Of a stretch of 64,000 nt of DNA, positions 31,542 through 40,412 are shown in pieces. The position numbers and the translations under genes are program-made. The stretch comes from CAWBOY01 sp963790585 (GTDB lineage: Bacteria; Planctomycetota; Planctomycetia; Gemmatales; Gemmataceae): contig CAWBOY010000005.1 of NCBI GenBank assembly GCA_963790585.1, positions 62,001 to 126,000 on the forward strand, written 5' to 3'. Within the stretch, counting starts at the first letter, position 1, and every line of letters starts with the position of its first letter. The notes beneath the pieces are model-generated. The model ran no database searches. It was not told where the DNA came from and was given only the letters and a program-made list of their open reading frames with translations.

Positions 31542-33065
31542 TTGCCCGTGCGGCACAACTGGGCGGCGGAATATCGGGGCGCCGCGATGGTCGTCTACGG
31601 CCACACTCCGGTACCGGAACCCGAGTGGCTCAATCGTACTGTGAACATCGACACAGGTTGTGTCTTCGGCGGCCGGCTCATGGCCCTGCGCTACCCGGAG
31701 GCGGAGTTCGTCTCCGTGCCCGCTGCGCACACCTATTGCGAGTCCGTGCGGCCGTTTCTTCCCGCCGAGCAGCAGGCTGCAAGGCTGACGGCTCAACAGT
31801 TACAAGACGATGTACTCGACGCCGAGGATGTCATCGGTAAGCGGATCATCACGACGCGGCTTCGTGGTACTGTGACGATTCGCCAGGACCATGCGACGGC
31901 CGCGCTCGAAGTGATGAGTCGTTTCGCGGCCAACCCCAAGTGGCTGATTTACCTGCCACCGACCATGTCGCCCAGTGAGACGACGGCTCAGCCGGGCCTA
32001 TTGGAGCATCCCGCTGAGGCATTCGCCTACTATCGGAGCCAGGGCGCACCGAAGGTGGTCTGCGAAGAAAAACATATGGGGTCGCGGGCTATCGTCATTG
32101 TTTGCCGTGATGAGCTGGCGGCTAAAGAGCGATTTGGTATCGCGGAGAATGAAATCGGCATCGTTTACACGCGAACCGGTAGGCGCTTTTTCAATGAACC
32201 GGAACTCGAACGGCAGTTCCTTGAGCGGATGCGCAGGGCGCTAACGGCGTCCGACTTTTGGTCGGTATTCAATACGACCTGGGTTTGTCTCGACTGTGAG
32301 TTGATGCCATGGTCGGCGAAAGCGCAGGAACTATTGCGCTCTCAATACGCGGCAGTGGGAGCTGCCGGGCGCACGGCATTGCCTCGCGCCGTGGCGAGTA
32401 TGGAGCAGGCCGCGGCGCGACTGACCGGGGAGGATCAGATCCAGCTTGAAGCAGTGCTAGCCGAGTATCGCCAGCAAGACGAGAACATCACCAAGTTCGT
32501 GGCGGCTTATCGCCAGTATTGCTGGAGTGTGACCTCGCTCACCGATCTCAAGCTCGCGCCGTTCCACATCCTTGCCACGGAAGGTCGTTGTCACACAGAC
32601 AAAGATCATACCTGGCACATGGAGGAACTCGCCAAAATCTGTAGTTTCGACACGGAGTTATTGCGTGCGACTCCTTACAAGATCGTCGATGTAGCGGACC
32701 CAGCTAGCGAGGCGATGGGCATTGCCTGGTGGACAAGGCTCACCGAGGAGGGCGGCGAAGGCATGGTGGTGAAGCCATTGAGTTTCATCATGCGCGGCCC
32801 GCGCGGACTCGCTCAGCCGGCGGTGAAGTGCAGGGGACCAGAGTACCTTCGCATCATTTATGGCCCGGACTACACAGCCACCGACAATTTGACGCGACTG
32901 CGCCACCGCGGCCTCGGTCAAAAGCGGGCGTTAGCCCTCGGTGAATTCGCACTGGGTGTCGAAGGTTTGGAACGTTTTGTGCGCAAAGAGCCGTTGCGCC
33001 GGGTTCATGAATGTGTGTTCGGCGTGCTGTCGCTCGAAAGTGAGCCGGTCGACCCGAGGCTATGA
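31542..33065 (+). CDS. pnkp: Polynucleotide kinase-phosphatase Pnkp, phosphatase end and ligase fragment
   Basis: The fragment begins with the end of the phosphatase domain (GAAMVVYGHTPVPEPEWLNR, VNIDTGCVFGGRLMALRYPE) and continues into the adenylyltransferase/ligase domain. KVVCEEKHMGSRAIVIVCRD holds the motif I lysine (KHMGSR), and GEGMVVKPLSFIM is motif V-like. It ends GLERFVRKEPLRRVHECVFG...DPRL, the typical Pnkp C-terminus. True coding starts near 31490. The total across the three fragments is about 868 residues, matching the Clostridium thermocellum enzyme. The ligase depends on Hen1 for sealing. A duplicate of its 3' end survives at 40741-40830. Confidence 0.93.
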   Translation: MPVRHNWAAEYRGAAMVVYGHTPVPEPEWLNRTVNIDTGCVFGGRLMALRYPEAEFVSVPAAHTYCESVRPFLPAEQQAARLTAQQLQDDVLDAEDVIGKRIITTRLRGTVTIRQDHATAALEVMSRFAANPKWLIYLPPTMSPSETTAQPGLLEHPAEAFAYYRSQGAPKVVCEEKHMGSRAIVIVCRDELAAKERFGIAENEIGIVYTRTGRRFFNEPELERQFLERMRRALTASDFWSVFNTTWVCLDCELMPWSAKAQELLRSQYAAVGAAGRTALPRAVASMEQAAARLTGEDQIQLEAVLAEYRQQDENITKFVAAYRQYCWSVTSLTDLKLAPFHILATEGRCHTDKDHTWHMEELAKICSFDTELLRATPYKIVDVADPASEAMGIAWWTRLTEEGGEGMVVKPLSFIMRGPRGLAQPAVKCRGPEYLRIIYGPDYTATDNLTRLRHRGLGQKRALALGEFALGVEGLERFVRKEPLRRVHECVFGVLSLESEPVDPRL

Positions 33066-33094
33066 GGGTAGCGGTTGTCCCAACTCCGTTCAGA

Positions 33095-33130
33095 AACAGG
33101 CCCTTCGGCGCGGGCGTCGAAGGGCCTGTT
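33095..33130. terminator. Hairpin terminator between convergent pnkp and hydrolase genes
   Basis: AACAGGCCCTTCG and CGAAGGGCCTGTT pair around a 10-base loop. The hairpin lies 30 bases after the pnkp stop and 27 bases before the hydrolase stop on the other strand. It probably works in both directions. A similar CCCTTCGGCG...GTCGAAGGG hairpin is at 36619-36648. Confidence 0.75.
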
Positions 33131-33156
33131 CCTTGACACGAGAGGCTATCCTGTTT

Positions 33157-33879
33157 TCACTGCTTTTGGGGCTTCGCATCGAGAAAGTCGTTCACCATCG
33201 CGACGATGACGGGCCTGCGCTGCATCAGCGTGACGTGTGTGGTGTCGGGTAAGATGGCCAATCGCGAGGCGGAGCGCGGCCCCATGTCGCCGTGGGCCCC
33301 GCCGCCCTTCAGGCGGAACATCTCCGCGATGTGTTCGAGCCGGATGCCGTCGGCGTCGCCGTGGATGAAGAACATCGGCGCCGTGGTCGCCTTGAGCTTG
33401 TCGGCGTCGAGGTCGTGCCCCTTCGTACCCGCGGCGAGGACCCGCTTGACGAACTTCGGAAAGTCGTCCGGGGTCGGGCTCAGCTTCTTGTACTCGGTTT
33501 CGATGGGCGAGCTTTTGAAGTCTTCCGCCGTGAGCTTCGGGATGCTGTCGGCCGCGTCCTTGATCATGCCGTCGCGACGGAACGTGGACGAAATGACGAC
33601 CACCTTCCGCACCTTGTCCGGATGGCGGACCGCACACTGCATCGCCACGCCGCCGCCCATGCTGTAGCCGATGAGGTCCGCCTTCGGGATCTTGAGGTGG
33701 TCGAGCAGCGCCGCCACATCGTCGGCAAGGTTCTCGCTGCTGATATCGCGATCGATGTCGGCCGTGCGCCCGTGGCCCTGCATTTCGACGGCAATCACTT
33801 TCCGCGTTTTGGCAAGCTCGCCGATCCAACCGTCCCAGTTGTTGGTGATGGTCATGAACGCGCCGTGGAGCAGCACCAC
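33157..33879 (-). CDS. Alpha/beta hydrolase, main fragment
   Basis: The fragment has the alpha/beta hydrolase core: VVLLHGAFMTITNNWDGWI (oxyanion region), VIAVEMQGHGRTADIDR, the nucleophile elbow LIGYSMGGGVAMQCAVRHPD (Ser), PMFFIHGDADGIRLEHIAEM (acid) and LPDTTHVTLMQR (His). The N-terminus is out of frame, in the separate fragment 33852-34010. One missing A in the run near 33886 explains the break. The substrate is not predictable. Confidence 0.85.
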   Translation of the reverse strand: MVLLHGAFMTITNNWDGWIGELAKTRKVIAVEMQGHGRTADIDRDISSENLADDVAALLDHLKIPKADLIGYSMGGGVAMQCAVRHPDKVRKVVVISSTFRRDGMIKDAADSIPKLTAEDFKSSPIETEYKKLSPTPDDFPKFVKRVLAAGTKGHDLDADKLKATTAPMFFIHGDADGIRLEHIAEMFRLKGGGAHGDMGPRSASRLAILPDTTHVTLMQRRPVIVAMVNDFLDAKPQKQ

Positions 33880-34010
33880 CGTTTTGCGTTTCCGTGGACT
33901 TCATAGTACATCTTGAGTCCGTTGACTGTCGCGTAACCCGTAGTTGGCTTCTGCTGCGCCGATACGACAGCCGGCACGAGCATCGTCAGGAGAAAAGCTG
34001 TTGTCTTCAT
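33852..34010 (-). CDS. Alpha/beta hydrolase, signal-peptide fragment
   Basis: ATG at 34010 begins MKTTAFLLTMLVPAVVSAQQ, a clear secretion signal, then GYATVNGLKMYYEVHG, the first strands of an alpha/beta hydrolase. Restoring one A after HGNAK continues as TVVLLHGAFM in the main fragment. The complete protein is therefore a secreted hydrolase of about 284 residues. Confidence 0.75.
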   Translation of the reverse strand: MKTTAFLLTMLVPAVVSAQQKPTTGYATVNGLKMYYEVHGNAKRWCCSTARS

Positions 34011-34116
34011 GTTTGGTGTAAACTCCCGTTCACCTGGCGCAGCGGCTGGTGAGACGTTGAATCCTGTAAAGCCGTAATGCCGCCAAGGTCAGGTGCAACG
34101 GCTGGTCCGGCATGCC

Positions 34117-34566
34117 TTACTCTATCGCTCGTTTCTGGAGTTCTTCGATAACATTGAAATCGTAAAACACCGTTTTGTTTTCGATGTGGGCGATCGCCAG
34201 CCTTGCATACTGGCGAGTTTTCCCATCTTTGTGAGCCAAGATCTCTTTGAGATACGGAATCATGTCCTCTCGTTGGGAATACGCCATCATGATGCATGAC
34301 TGCATCCGTACGAGAAACGCGGGATCGCCCAGGCCGGCCAACGCTAACTCGAGGACTTCCGGTCGCTTGCGAGCAAAACGAATTAGCTCGAACAGAATAA
34401 CATTCCGGCCTTGCCAACTCTTTATCTTCGGGAATGCCGCAATCAAGCGAGTGACCAACTTGTCGATTTCATATGGAAGAAAAAGCCGATTTTGAGCTTG
34501 GTCCACATCGGCTTGGCGCTTTTGGTCGAGCCCAGCGGCAAGCTCATCGACCGTGGGTAGTGTCAT
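34117..34566 (-). CDS. Hypothetical helical (HEAT-like) protein
   Basis: The 149-residue protein is mostly alpha-helical, with repeated helix pairs such as IDKLVTRLIAAFPKIKSWQG, RPEVLELALAGLGDPAFLVR and DMIPYLKEILAHKDGKTRQY, suggesting two or three HEAT-like repeats. No signal peptide or enzyme motif is seen. It lies close to SMI1/KNR4-type proteins, families often found together as orphan immunity genes. Function unknown. Confidence 0.65.
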   Translation of the reverse strand: MTLPTVDELAAGLDQKRQADVDQAQNRLFLPYEIDKLVTRLIAAFPKIKSWQGRNVILFELIRFARKRPEVLELALAGLGDPAFLVRMQSCIMMAYSQREDMIPYLKEILAHKDGKTRQYARLAIAHIENKTVFYDFNVIEELQKRAIE

Positions 34567-34691
34567 CGCTTCGCCTCCGCCGCCGAACGATGAGGTTAGG
34601 GTAAAGTGCCGGGGCTGCCTGCTAGACTTTCATGCCGCGCTAAACCAGGTTGGCGGCCCGGTCAAGTTCATCGAATTGTTATGCATTGCGA

Positions 34692-35264
34692 TCACAGCTT
34701 GTACAAGGCGTCCATTACCCAACGATGATACCACGTGTAGAAGTCACAGTCCAAAGGAGCGATACCTTGGTCTGAGACGCGCCCGTCCGTCCATACCTGA
34801 CCGGCCTGCGGCCCGGTGATCACGAGCCGATCGTAGTAGCCGCAGCCCTGATGAGAGAGAACGATCGAACCACAGATGTAGCGATCAACGAACAGTTCAT
34901 CGTCACTTGCGCTTTCGTCGTCAGAATAAGGATTGAAGAATTTGGTCAGTGGAAATGGCGACGCGAGAAAGTCCCGGCACTTGTGTCCGGGGTGGTCGGA
35001 AATCGAATCAGCTAATGAATAGAGGCCATAATAGGGTCCGACCCCGCCATTCCCGATTTGGGTTAGGAAGTCGGAGTAGTCCTTCGGAAGACGTACGTCG
35101 TATTCACATTCAAATCGAGCGAGATCAGCGACTGGCAACACAGGGTTCAAATGGTAGTGATGACCGTGACCGAATGTCGACGCTCCAAAGGTCTTCATTT
35201 CTGTGTCTTTGGCGGCGAGTTCGGCGATCTTTGCGCACAGAAGCTCAATTCTCTTGTTCGGCAT
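34692..35264 (-). CDS. SMI1/KNR4 family (SUKH-like) protein
   Basis: The 190-residue product contains the SMI1/KNR4 core RFECEYDVRLPKDYSDFLTQ followed by IGNGGVGPYYGLYSL, then LSHQGCGYYDRLVITGPQAG and VWTDGRVSDQGIAPL. Proteins of this superfamily often act as immunity factors against secreted or contact-dependent toxins. ATG 35264 is chosen because conserved sequence begins shortly after it. No toxin gene is visible nearby, so it may be an orphan immunity gene. Confidence 0.82.
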   Translation of the reverse strand: MPNKRIELLCAKIAELAAKDTEMKTFGASTFGHGHHYHLNPVLPVADLARFECEYDVRLPKDYSDFLTQIGNGGVGPYYGLYSLADSISDHPGHKCRDFLASPFPLTKFFNPYSDDESASDDELFVDRYICGSIVLSHQGCGYYDRLVITGPQAGQVWTDGRVSDQGIAPLDCDFYTWYHRWVMDALYKL

Positions 35265-35405
35265 GATTGATGTCTTTTCGCTCAACCGTAGGAACCGAAA
35301 CATTTTTGCTCCCTGAAGCATAACAACAAGCTCAGCAGCCAGGGCCGCTGAGGAACCTATGTCGCACGAAAAGCGAGCGAAGGTGCGTGAGCAATGCAAC
35401 GCGAC

Positions 35406-35894
35406 CTATGCCGCCAATACTCCGTCGAGCTGCTTGTAGCTCATTTCCATTCCGTCCGTCATACCCGTCGACATCGCCGCATCTCGATCCGCCTTCGACG
35501 CATACTTGATCGAAGTCGCCACGTTCGTGATCCCGTTGGTCTCGTTGAACGTGACCGTGATTATCGTCGGCTCATCTCCCATCGATCCGCCCAAATTGCC
35601 CGGATCGAAGAGCTGCGTATGCACGATCTTCGAATGCAACGCGACCTCCAGCATCTCTCCCGTGAACCCAAACTCCTGGCCATTCTCGTCATTTCGCCAA
35701 CGCCAGCGATACTTCCCGCCCACATGAACAGCCATCTCGCACACCGGCATCGTCCATCCGGGCATGGCCGTCAGCCAGCGACGCATTAACGCCGGATCCG
35801 TATACGACTGCCACACCAGATTCGCCGGCGCATCAAAGCTCCGTTTCACCAGCACTTCTCGATCTGACGGCGTGCTCACTTCAGCGGGTTTCAT
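35406..35894 (-). CDS. SRPBCC / AHSA1-family protein
   Basis: The 162-residue protein has the START-like AHSA1 pattern: DREVLVKRSFDAPANLVWQS, YTDPALMRRWLTAMPGWTMP, GGKYRWRWRNDENGQEFGF and TIITVTFNETNGITNVATSI. It ends YKQLDGVLA, as usual for the family. The start ATG overlaps the stop of the upstream ArsR regulator (35894-35891, ATGA), forming the very common ArsR-AHSA1 pair. The ligand is unknown. Confidence 0.88.
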   Translation of the reverse strand: MKPAEVSTPSDREVLVKRSFDAPANLVWQSYTDPALMRRWLTAMPGWTMPVCEMAVHVGGKYRWRWRNDENGQEFGFTGEMLEVALHSKIVHTQLFDPGNLGGSMGDEPTIITVTFNETNGITNVATSIKYASKADRDAAMSTGMTDGMEMSYKQLDGVLAA

Positions 35895-36232
35895 TTCTTT
35901 CGCTCCTCTTTCTGTGCTTGCTTCAACTCGGCGAGTAACGCATCGAGTCGCTTGTAGTTGCCTTCCCAAATCTCTTGCACTTGCTCCAGCCAATCCGTGA
36001 CAGCCTTCAATCGTTCCGTCTCCAGCTTGCACGGCCGCGACTGGGCCACTCGACTACGCGAAATCAGCCCTGCCGATTCCAACACCTTCAGGTGCGACGA
36101 GATCGTAGGCTGCGTCAACGAGAAGAGGCCGACCAAGTCGGATACGGATGCCTCGCCGCGAGCCAGATGCACCACGATTCCACGTCGAGTGGGATCGGCA
36201 AGAGCGGCGAATGCTTGGTCCAACGGGTTCAT
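35891..36232 (-). CDS. ArsR-family winged-helix transcriptional regulator
   Basis: The 113-residue regulator starts MNPLDQAFAALADPTRRGIV and contains the helix-turn-helix EASVSDLVGLFSLTQPTISS followed by HLKVLESAGLISRSR. No Cys-rich metal site is present, which matches the non-metal subgroup paired with AHSA1 proteins. ATG 36232 is preferred over the upstream codon at 36304 because the domain begins there. It probably controls its own operon from the palindromic site just upstream. Confidence 0.88.
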   Translation of the reverse strand: MNPLDQAFAALADPTRRGIVVHLARGEASVSDLVGLFSLTQPTISSHLKVLESAGLISRSRVAQSRPCKLETERLKAVTDWLEQVQEIWEGNYKRLDALLAELKQAQKEERKK

Positions 36233-36247
36233 ATAAATAGAATATCG

Positions 36248-36257
36248 TCTATATAGA
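36248..36257. promoter_or_regulatory. Candidate ArsR operator/promoter region
   Basis: The palindrome TCTATATAGA lies 16 bases upstream of the arsR-like ATG, inside an AT-rich patch (36233-36262) that stands out from the GC-rich surroundings. Its position over the likely -10 region suits autorepression. The assignment is from position and symmetry only. Confidence 0.35.
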
Positions 36258-36969
36258 TTGGCGTCAATATACGAACTTGGAATTTGCTGGAAATAAGACC
36301 GCATTAGCCCTAGGTATGCGGGGCAACGGAGAGCAGCGACGTGAGCTGCCCCTTAAGAAGGGGGTTAGGTCGGGTAGAGAGGCGATCGAATACGACAATT
36401 CGTGAAATCGACAAAGCGCGTGCGTTTGTGAGGAACACGAGGATTTCGGCCTGCCGCCCGCTGGACCCTGATTTCCCTGGGAAAACGTAGGGGGTAACTG
36501 CTTACCTTATTTTGACTTGCCTTTTTCAAGCTTCGGCCGCAACCCGGCTTCCCATCACCAGATGCCGGTTAGAAAAAGTTCAATTGCCGTCTTGTCGTCC
36601 CGACTATTTTTGAAACGAGCCCTTCGGCGAGTACGTCGAAGGGCTTTTTCGTTGTGGGAACCAGAGTTACAACTCGACGAATTTGTTCAACTCGCAGCTA
36701 GCGATCGAATTATGGATCGGGTCAATCGACGGATCTCCTTACATCATCGGAGAATACCTGGTTCAAATCTTGTCGCCAGTGACGGCGGCGATGAATAGCT
36801 CTTCCATGCAAAAACTGATGGGATATCTCGCATGGCCGAATGCACGGCCGAGTTGCTGCGAATCAAGGAGTTTGGTCTTCGACGATTCGTTTCAGGCCCT
36901 GTATTATCTGCGGTAGGCTGTTGGATAACCGCAAATTCGGCGAAAAACATCGGCAGCGAAGGTGCATCT
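36258..36969. other. Gene-poor stretch with one terminator-like hairpin and a short repeat
   Basis: No convincing protein is found in these 710 bases. A hairpin AGCCCTTCG...CGAAGGGCT followed by TTTTT lies at 36619-36648. The bases before it (about 36557-36605, AAAAAGTTCAATTGCCGTCT and flanks) are closely similar to about 40660-40705, so the stretch contains a segment duplicated on both sides of the IS1634-type transposase gene. Confidence 0.55.
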
Positions 36970-38088
36970 ATGGGGCGCAACCGGTTCGATAGTCTGTTAG
37001 ACACACTCAAGAAGTCTGTCCTATTTTCGGCGGACTTTCCGAGGCGCGGGCGGCACTCTCATGCGGAGTGGGCCGGGCTCGGCGAGGAAAAACACACGCG
37101 GTCACACGAACCGGGCCTTATCGCCATCCGCCGGGCGAAGAATGCCTGGGATCTGGCAGACGCTGTCAATCAACTTGGCGGTGCAAAGTATACTGCCGCC
37201 GTGCCGCTCTTGGCCGAGCTGTGGGCCGGCTGTGCGCTTCAGCCTGTGCGTAACGCGGCCGGTCATGCGCTTTGCGCCATCGGAACCCCGGAGGCGCGCC
37301 AGGCGTTGTTGGGTCTCATTGAGGATTCGGATCACCTCTCGGTGTTCTTGGCCGTCGCAGCGGTATTCGACGACGACGCCGCAACGGCATTCGACCGCTT
37401 CTCCCACTACTTCGAATCAAGTCGCGTAGAGCAGCCGGGCGGGTCCATGATCCCTAATGCCCTGCTGGCTACTTTCGCTCCGAGTTCATTTGCCGCTGAA
37501 CGCAGCGGGGAACTGACCCCTCAATGGGCGGATTCGAGGGCACCGTCTTGGCTGCGGCAGGACCCGCGGTGGGTCAGACTGTGCGTCGCCCTGCGGAACG
37601 ACAAGCAACTAGGTCGTAATGCCCGCTCGGTCCTGAGGTACGCCGACCCGGACCTTGTCGGCCCCGCTCTGGAGGAGGCACAGGCCCGTGAAGGTCCGCG
37701 CGTCATTCGCCCCGCGACCAAGGCCGCCGGAGACCTCTTGGCCCGTTATCTCCGCGGCGAACACGGCCCCGTCTGGAATGATTTGCGGTCGCACGTGGCG
37801 CTCGGGGGAGACTTGTTGCAGGAGGCTCAGGCGGTCGCAAAAGAAACCATGACACGCGTGGCGCGGAACGTGGATTTACTATGCAAACGGCTAGCCGCCT
37901 TGGGGTGGCGGCCGCTTTATAGCGAGCTGCGAACGAGGCCGCGAGCCGAAGACCAAGCGGTAATGCGGCGGATTGAGGAAATCACCGGTGCCCCGCTGCC
38001 CGTAGCCTGCGGGCCTTCTGGGAAGCCGTCGGCGGCATCAACTTCGTCTGGGATTACGAGAGCGGTAAAGCCCCGGACCTGGGGGTAG
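36970..38088 (+). CDS. HEAT-repeat protein with C-terminal SMI1/KNR4-like region, N-terminal fragment
   Basis: The ATG at 36970 begins a protein with HEAT repeats at about residues 50-150 (DLADAVNQLGGAKYTAAVPL, QPVRNAAGHALCAIGTPEAR). A helical middle section leads to a region that resembles SMI1/KNR4 (RIEEITGAPLPVA). Near 38007 the frame breaks. One restored base would continue LRAFWEAVGGINFVWDYESG in the next fragment, so the last 25 residues are not real. It is probably an immunity-type protein, judging from the domain pair. Confidence 0.72.
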   Translation: MGRNRFDSLLDTLKKSVLFSADFPRRGRHSHAEWAGLGEEKHTRSHEPGLIAIRRAKNAWDLADAVNQLGGAKYTAAVPLLAELWAGCALQPVRNAAGHALCAIGTPEARQALLGLIEDSDHLSVFLAVAAVFDDDAATAFDRFSHYFESSRVEQPGGSMIPNALLATFAPSSFAAERSGELTPQWADSRAPSWLRQDPRWVRLCVALRNDKQLGRNARSVLRYADPDLVGPALEEAQAREGPRVIRPATKAAGDLLARYLRGEHGPVWNDLRSHVALGGDLLQEAQAVAKETMTRVARNVDLLCKRLAALGWRPLYSELRTRPRAEDQAVMRRIEEITGAPLPVACGPSGKPSAASTSSGITRAVKPRTWG

Positions 38089-38096
38089 AACTTCCG

Positions 38097-38453
38097 ATGG
38101 ACGAAATGGACCCGCTCTGCGTGGATGCTCCGGGGGTAGTGACACATGTGTTCGAGGAGTGGGAGGACCAGCGGTCGGGAGTCGACCCTAAACTTGCCGA
38201 CCCATTTAACCTGGACCTGGCGCCGGATTACCTTCACAAGGCCAACGTCAGCGGCGGCGGGCCCTACGGGATCGAGCTTCCAGTTCTCGGAGCCGACCCC
38301 GTTTTCGCGAACGAGGCTCATGAACTGCCGTTCGTCGATTACCTGCGTCTATGCTTCCGCTGGGCGGGCTTTCCGCGGCTCGAACGCTATACGGATCGGC
38401 CGGACGTCCGCGAATTCCTGCCCGTAATGGGCAAAGGCCTTGAGCCGTTCTAG
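38097..38453 (+). CDS. HEAT-SMI1/KNR4-like protein, C-terminal fragment
   Basis: The fragment holds the C-terminal half of the SMI1/KNR4-like domain (DPLCVDAPGVVTHVFEEWED, DPFNLDLAPDYLHKANVSGG, ELPFVDYLRLCFRWAGFPRL) and the C-terminus. True coding begins at the frame break near 38008. The joined protein is about 494 residues. A similar SMI1 protein is encoded 3 kb away on the other strand. Confidence 0.72.
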   Translation: MDEMDPLCVDAPGVVTHVFEEWEDQRSGVDPKLADPFNLDLAPDYLHKANVSGGGPYGIELPVLGADPVFANEAHELPFVDYLRLCFRWAGFPRLERYTDRPDVREFLPVMGKGLEPF

Positions 38454-38717
38454 TCTCGTGTCGCAGGCAGACGTCAAGACCCCCAAACCAGTCACGCAGC
38501 CGACGGTCGTCGCCGTCCTTGCTTCTGGCTCGTTTTCAACAGTAACACTCGAAAAATAGCCGCTCAACTTGCGAAATCCTCGTGTTTTTCGCGTTTATTG
38601 ATTCGCCCGCTCGAAAATGTAGTGCCAACAAAACTAGTTTATTGCCGCTGAAATAGCTTGATTTATGTCAGATTTGCAGTTAAATTGTGGTGTCGCTTTC
38701 CTGCTGGAGACGCACCC

Positions 38718-40412
38718 TTGTTTTTCCGCATCAAAAAATCCAAGGCCCACCAGTACCTCCAAATCGTCGAAAACTCTCGACAGGACGGCCGCGTCCAACA
38801 ACGCGTCCTCCATACTCTCGGCCGACTCGATGAACTCCAAAAGGACGGCAAACTCGACAGCCTCCTCGCCTCCGGCGCTCGCTTCGCCCAGCACTCCATG
38901 CTTCTGACCGCCTACAAAGAGGGACAAGCACCTGCTGTCAACACCAAACGCATCGGTCCGACCCTCGTCTTCGAACGCCTCTGGAAAGAGACTGGTTGTC
39001 AGGAGGTCGTGCGCCGACTGCTCGAACACCGCTGTTTCGAATTCGATGTGGAACGGGCCGTATTTCTTACGGTCCTGCATCGACTCTGTGGCACCGGTGG
39101 CTACGGTTTTCGCAGCGACAGGGCCTGTATGGCATGGAAGCAGGACTATCTCGTACCCGGACTCAATGGCAAAGATCACAACAAGGAACTCCAGCTCCAC
39201 CACCTCTATCGAGCCATGGCTTGGCTCGGCGAAACACTTCCTGAAAGTCAGCAAACAGTCTCCAGTAAACTCGTGCCGCGCTGCATCAAAGACCTGATCG
39301 AAGAAAATCTGTACGAACGCCGACGCGACCTATTCACCAATCTGGACATGGTGTTCTTTGACACCACCTCGCTGTACTTCGAAGGCGAAGGCGGAGACCT
39401 ACTCGGACAACACGGGTACAGCAAAGATCATCGTCCCGACTTGCACCAACTGGTGGTGGGCGCGGTGCTGGACAACGAAGGTCGGCCCATTTGCTGTGAG
39501 ATTTGGCCAGGCAACACTTCCGACGTGAACACCCTCATCGCCATTGTGGATCGGCTGCGTATGCGCTTTCACATTCGACAGGCCTGTGTCGTCGCCGACC
39601 GCGGCATGATCAGTCGGGAAGTGGTCGGTGAATTGGAAGATACGAACCGCCCTTTCATCCTTGGGGCACGCATGCGTCGGCAGAAGGAGGTCAGTGACAT
39701 CGTGCTGTCAGACGCTGGGTCGTACCAGGAGGTGTTTGGCCCACGCGAGACCTCGGATGATCCAGCACCGCTTCGCGTCAAGGATGTGGAGGTGGAGAAG
39801 CGGCGCTATGTGGTGTGTGTGAACGAAGAGCAGGCCGATCATGACCGTCAGCAACGGGAACGTATCGTGGCATCGCTACGTGAGAAACTCAAACAGGGCG
39901 ACAAGTCGTTTGTGGGCAACACAGGATATCGCCGTTATCTGAAGGCGGAGCCGGGCCGTCATTTCACGATCGACGAAGAGAAACTCAAGGCCGAGGCGAA
40001 ATACGACGGTGTGTGGGTGTTACGTACAAATACGAAGTTATCGGCGGCGGCGGTGGCCTGTCAATACAAGAAGTTGTGGATGGTGGAACAATGGTTCCGC
40101 AATTGCAAAACATTATTGGAAACGCGGCCGATTTTCCATCATTGCGACGAGACCATCCGAGGGCACGTCTTCTGCTCATTTTTGGCATTGGTGTTGAAGC
40201 AAGAATTGGAATCGCGCTTGGCCAAGCGTGGCAAGAAATTGGAATGGGCGAATATTCTACGCGATTTGGAGCGTGTGCAATATGTGGAGGTGGCTCGGGA
40301 TGGCAAAAAGTTCCTCCTGCGTAGCGAACTGCAAGGGACGGCCGGCCACGTATTCCAGGCGGTCGGCGTAGCGGCGCCGCCGACGGTGCAGGAAGGCGGC
40401 ATGCCGGAATAG
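38718..40412 (+). CDS. IS1634-family (IS4-like) transposase
   Basis: The 564-residue transposase begins LFFRIKKSKAHQYLQIVENS, the usual IS1634 start, preceded by GGAGA and a TTG codon at 38718. The catalytic DDE residues lie in DMVFFDTTSLYFEGEG, ACVVADRGMISREVVGELED and the late Glu region KKLWMVEQWFRNCKTLLETR. The frame is intact. I could not define terminal inverted repeats. A direct copy of GTAGTGCCAAC lies on each side (about 38617 and 40470), so the element's exact ends remain open. Confidence 0.88.
   Translation: MFFRIKKSKAHQYLQIVENSRQDGRVQQRVLHTLGRLDELQKDGKLDSLLASGARFAQHSMLLTAYKEGQAPAVNTKRIGPTLVFERLWKETGCQEVVRRLLEHRCFEFDVERAVFLTVLHRLCGTGGYGFRSDRACMAWKQDYLVPGLNGKDHNKELQLHHLYRAMAWLGETLPESQQTVSSKLVPRCIKDLIEENLYERRRDLFTNLDMVFFDTTSLYFEGEGGDLLGQHGYSKDHRPDLHQLVVGAVLDNEGRPICCEIWPGNTSDVNTLIAIVDRLRMRFHIRQACVVADRGMISREVVGELEDTNRPFILGARMRRQKEVSDIVLSDAGSYQEVFGPRETSDDPAPLRVKDVEVEKRRYVVCVNEEQADHDRQQRERIVASLREKLKQGDKSFVGNTGYRRYLKAEPGRHFTIDEEKLKAEAKYDGVWVLRTNTKLSAAAVACQYKKLWMVEQWFRNCKTLLETRPIFHHCDETIRGHVFCSFLALVLKQELESRLAKRGKKLEWANILRDLERVQYVEVARDGKKFLLRSELQGTAGHVFQAVGVAAPPTVQEGGMPE

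Noticed and set aside
33146..33904. A 252-residue minus-strand frame overlapping the hydrolase gene
   Set aside because: It is Arg/Gly/His-rich shadow sequence; the alternative frame contains the complete alpha/beta hydrolase motifs.
36765..36790. GGTTCAAATC resembling a tRNA T-loop
   Set aside because: No matching acceptor stem or anticodon arm is present upstream.
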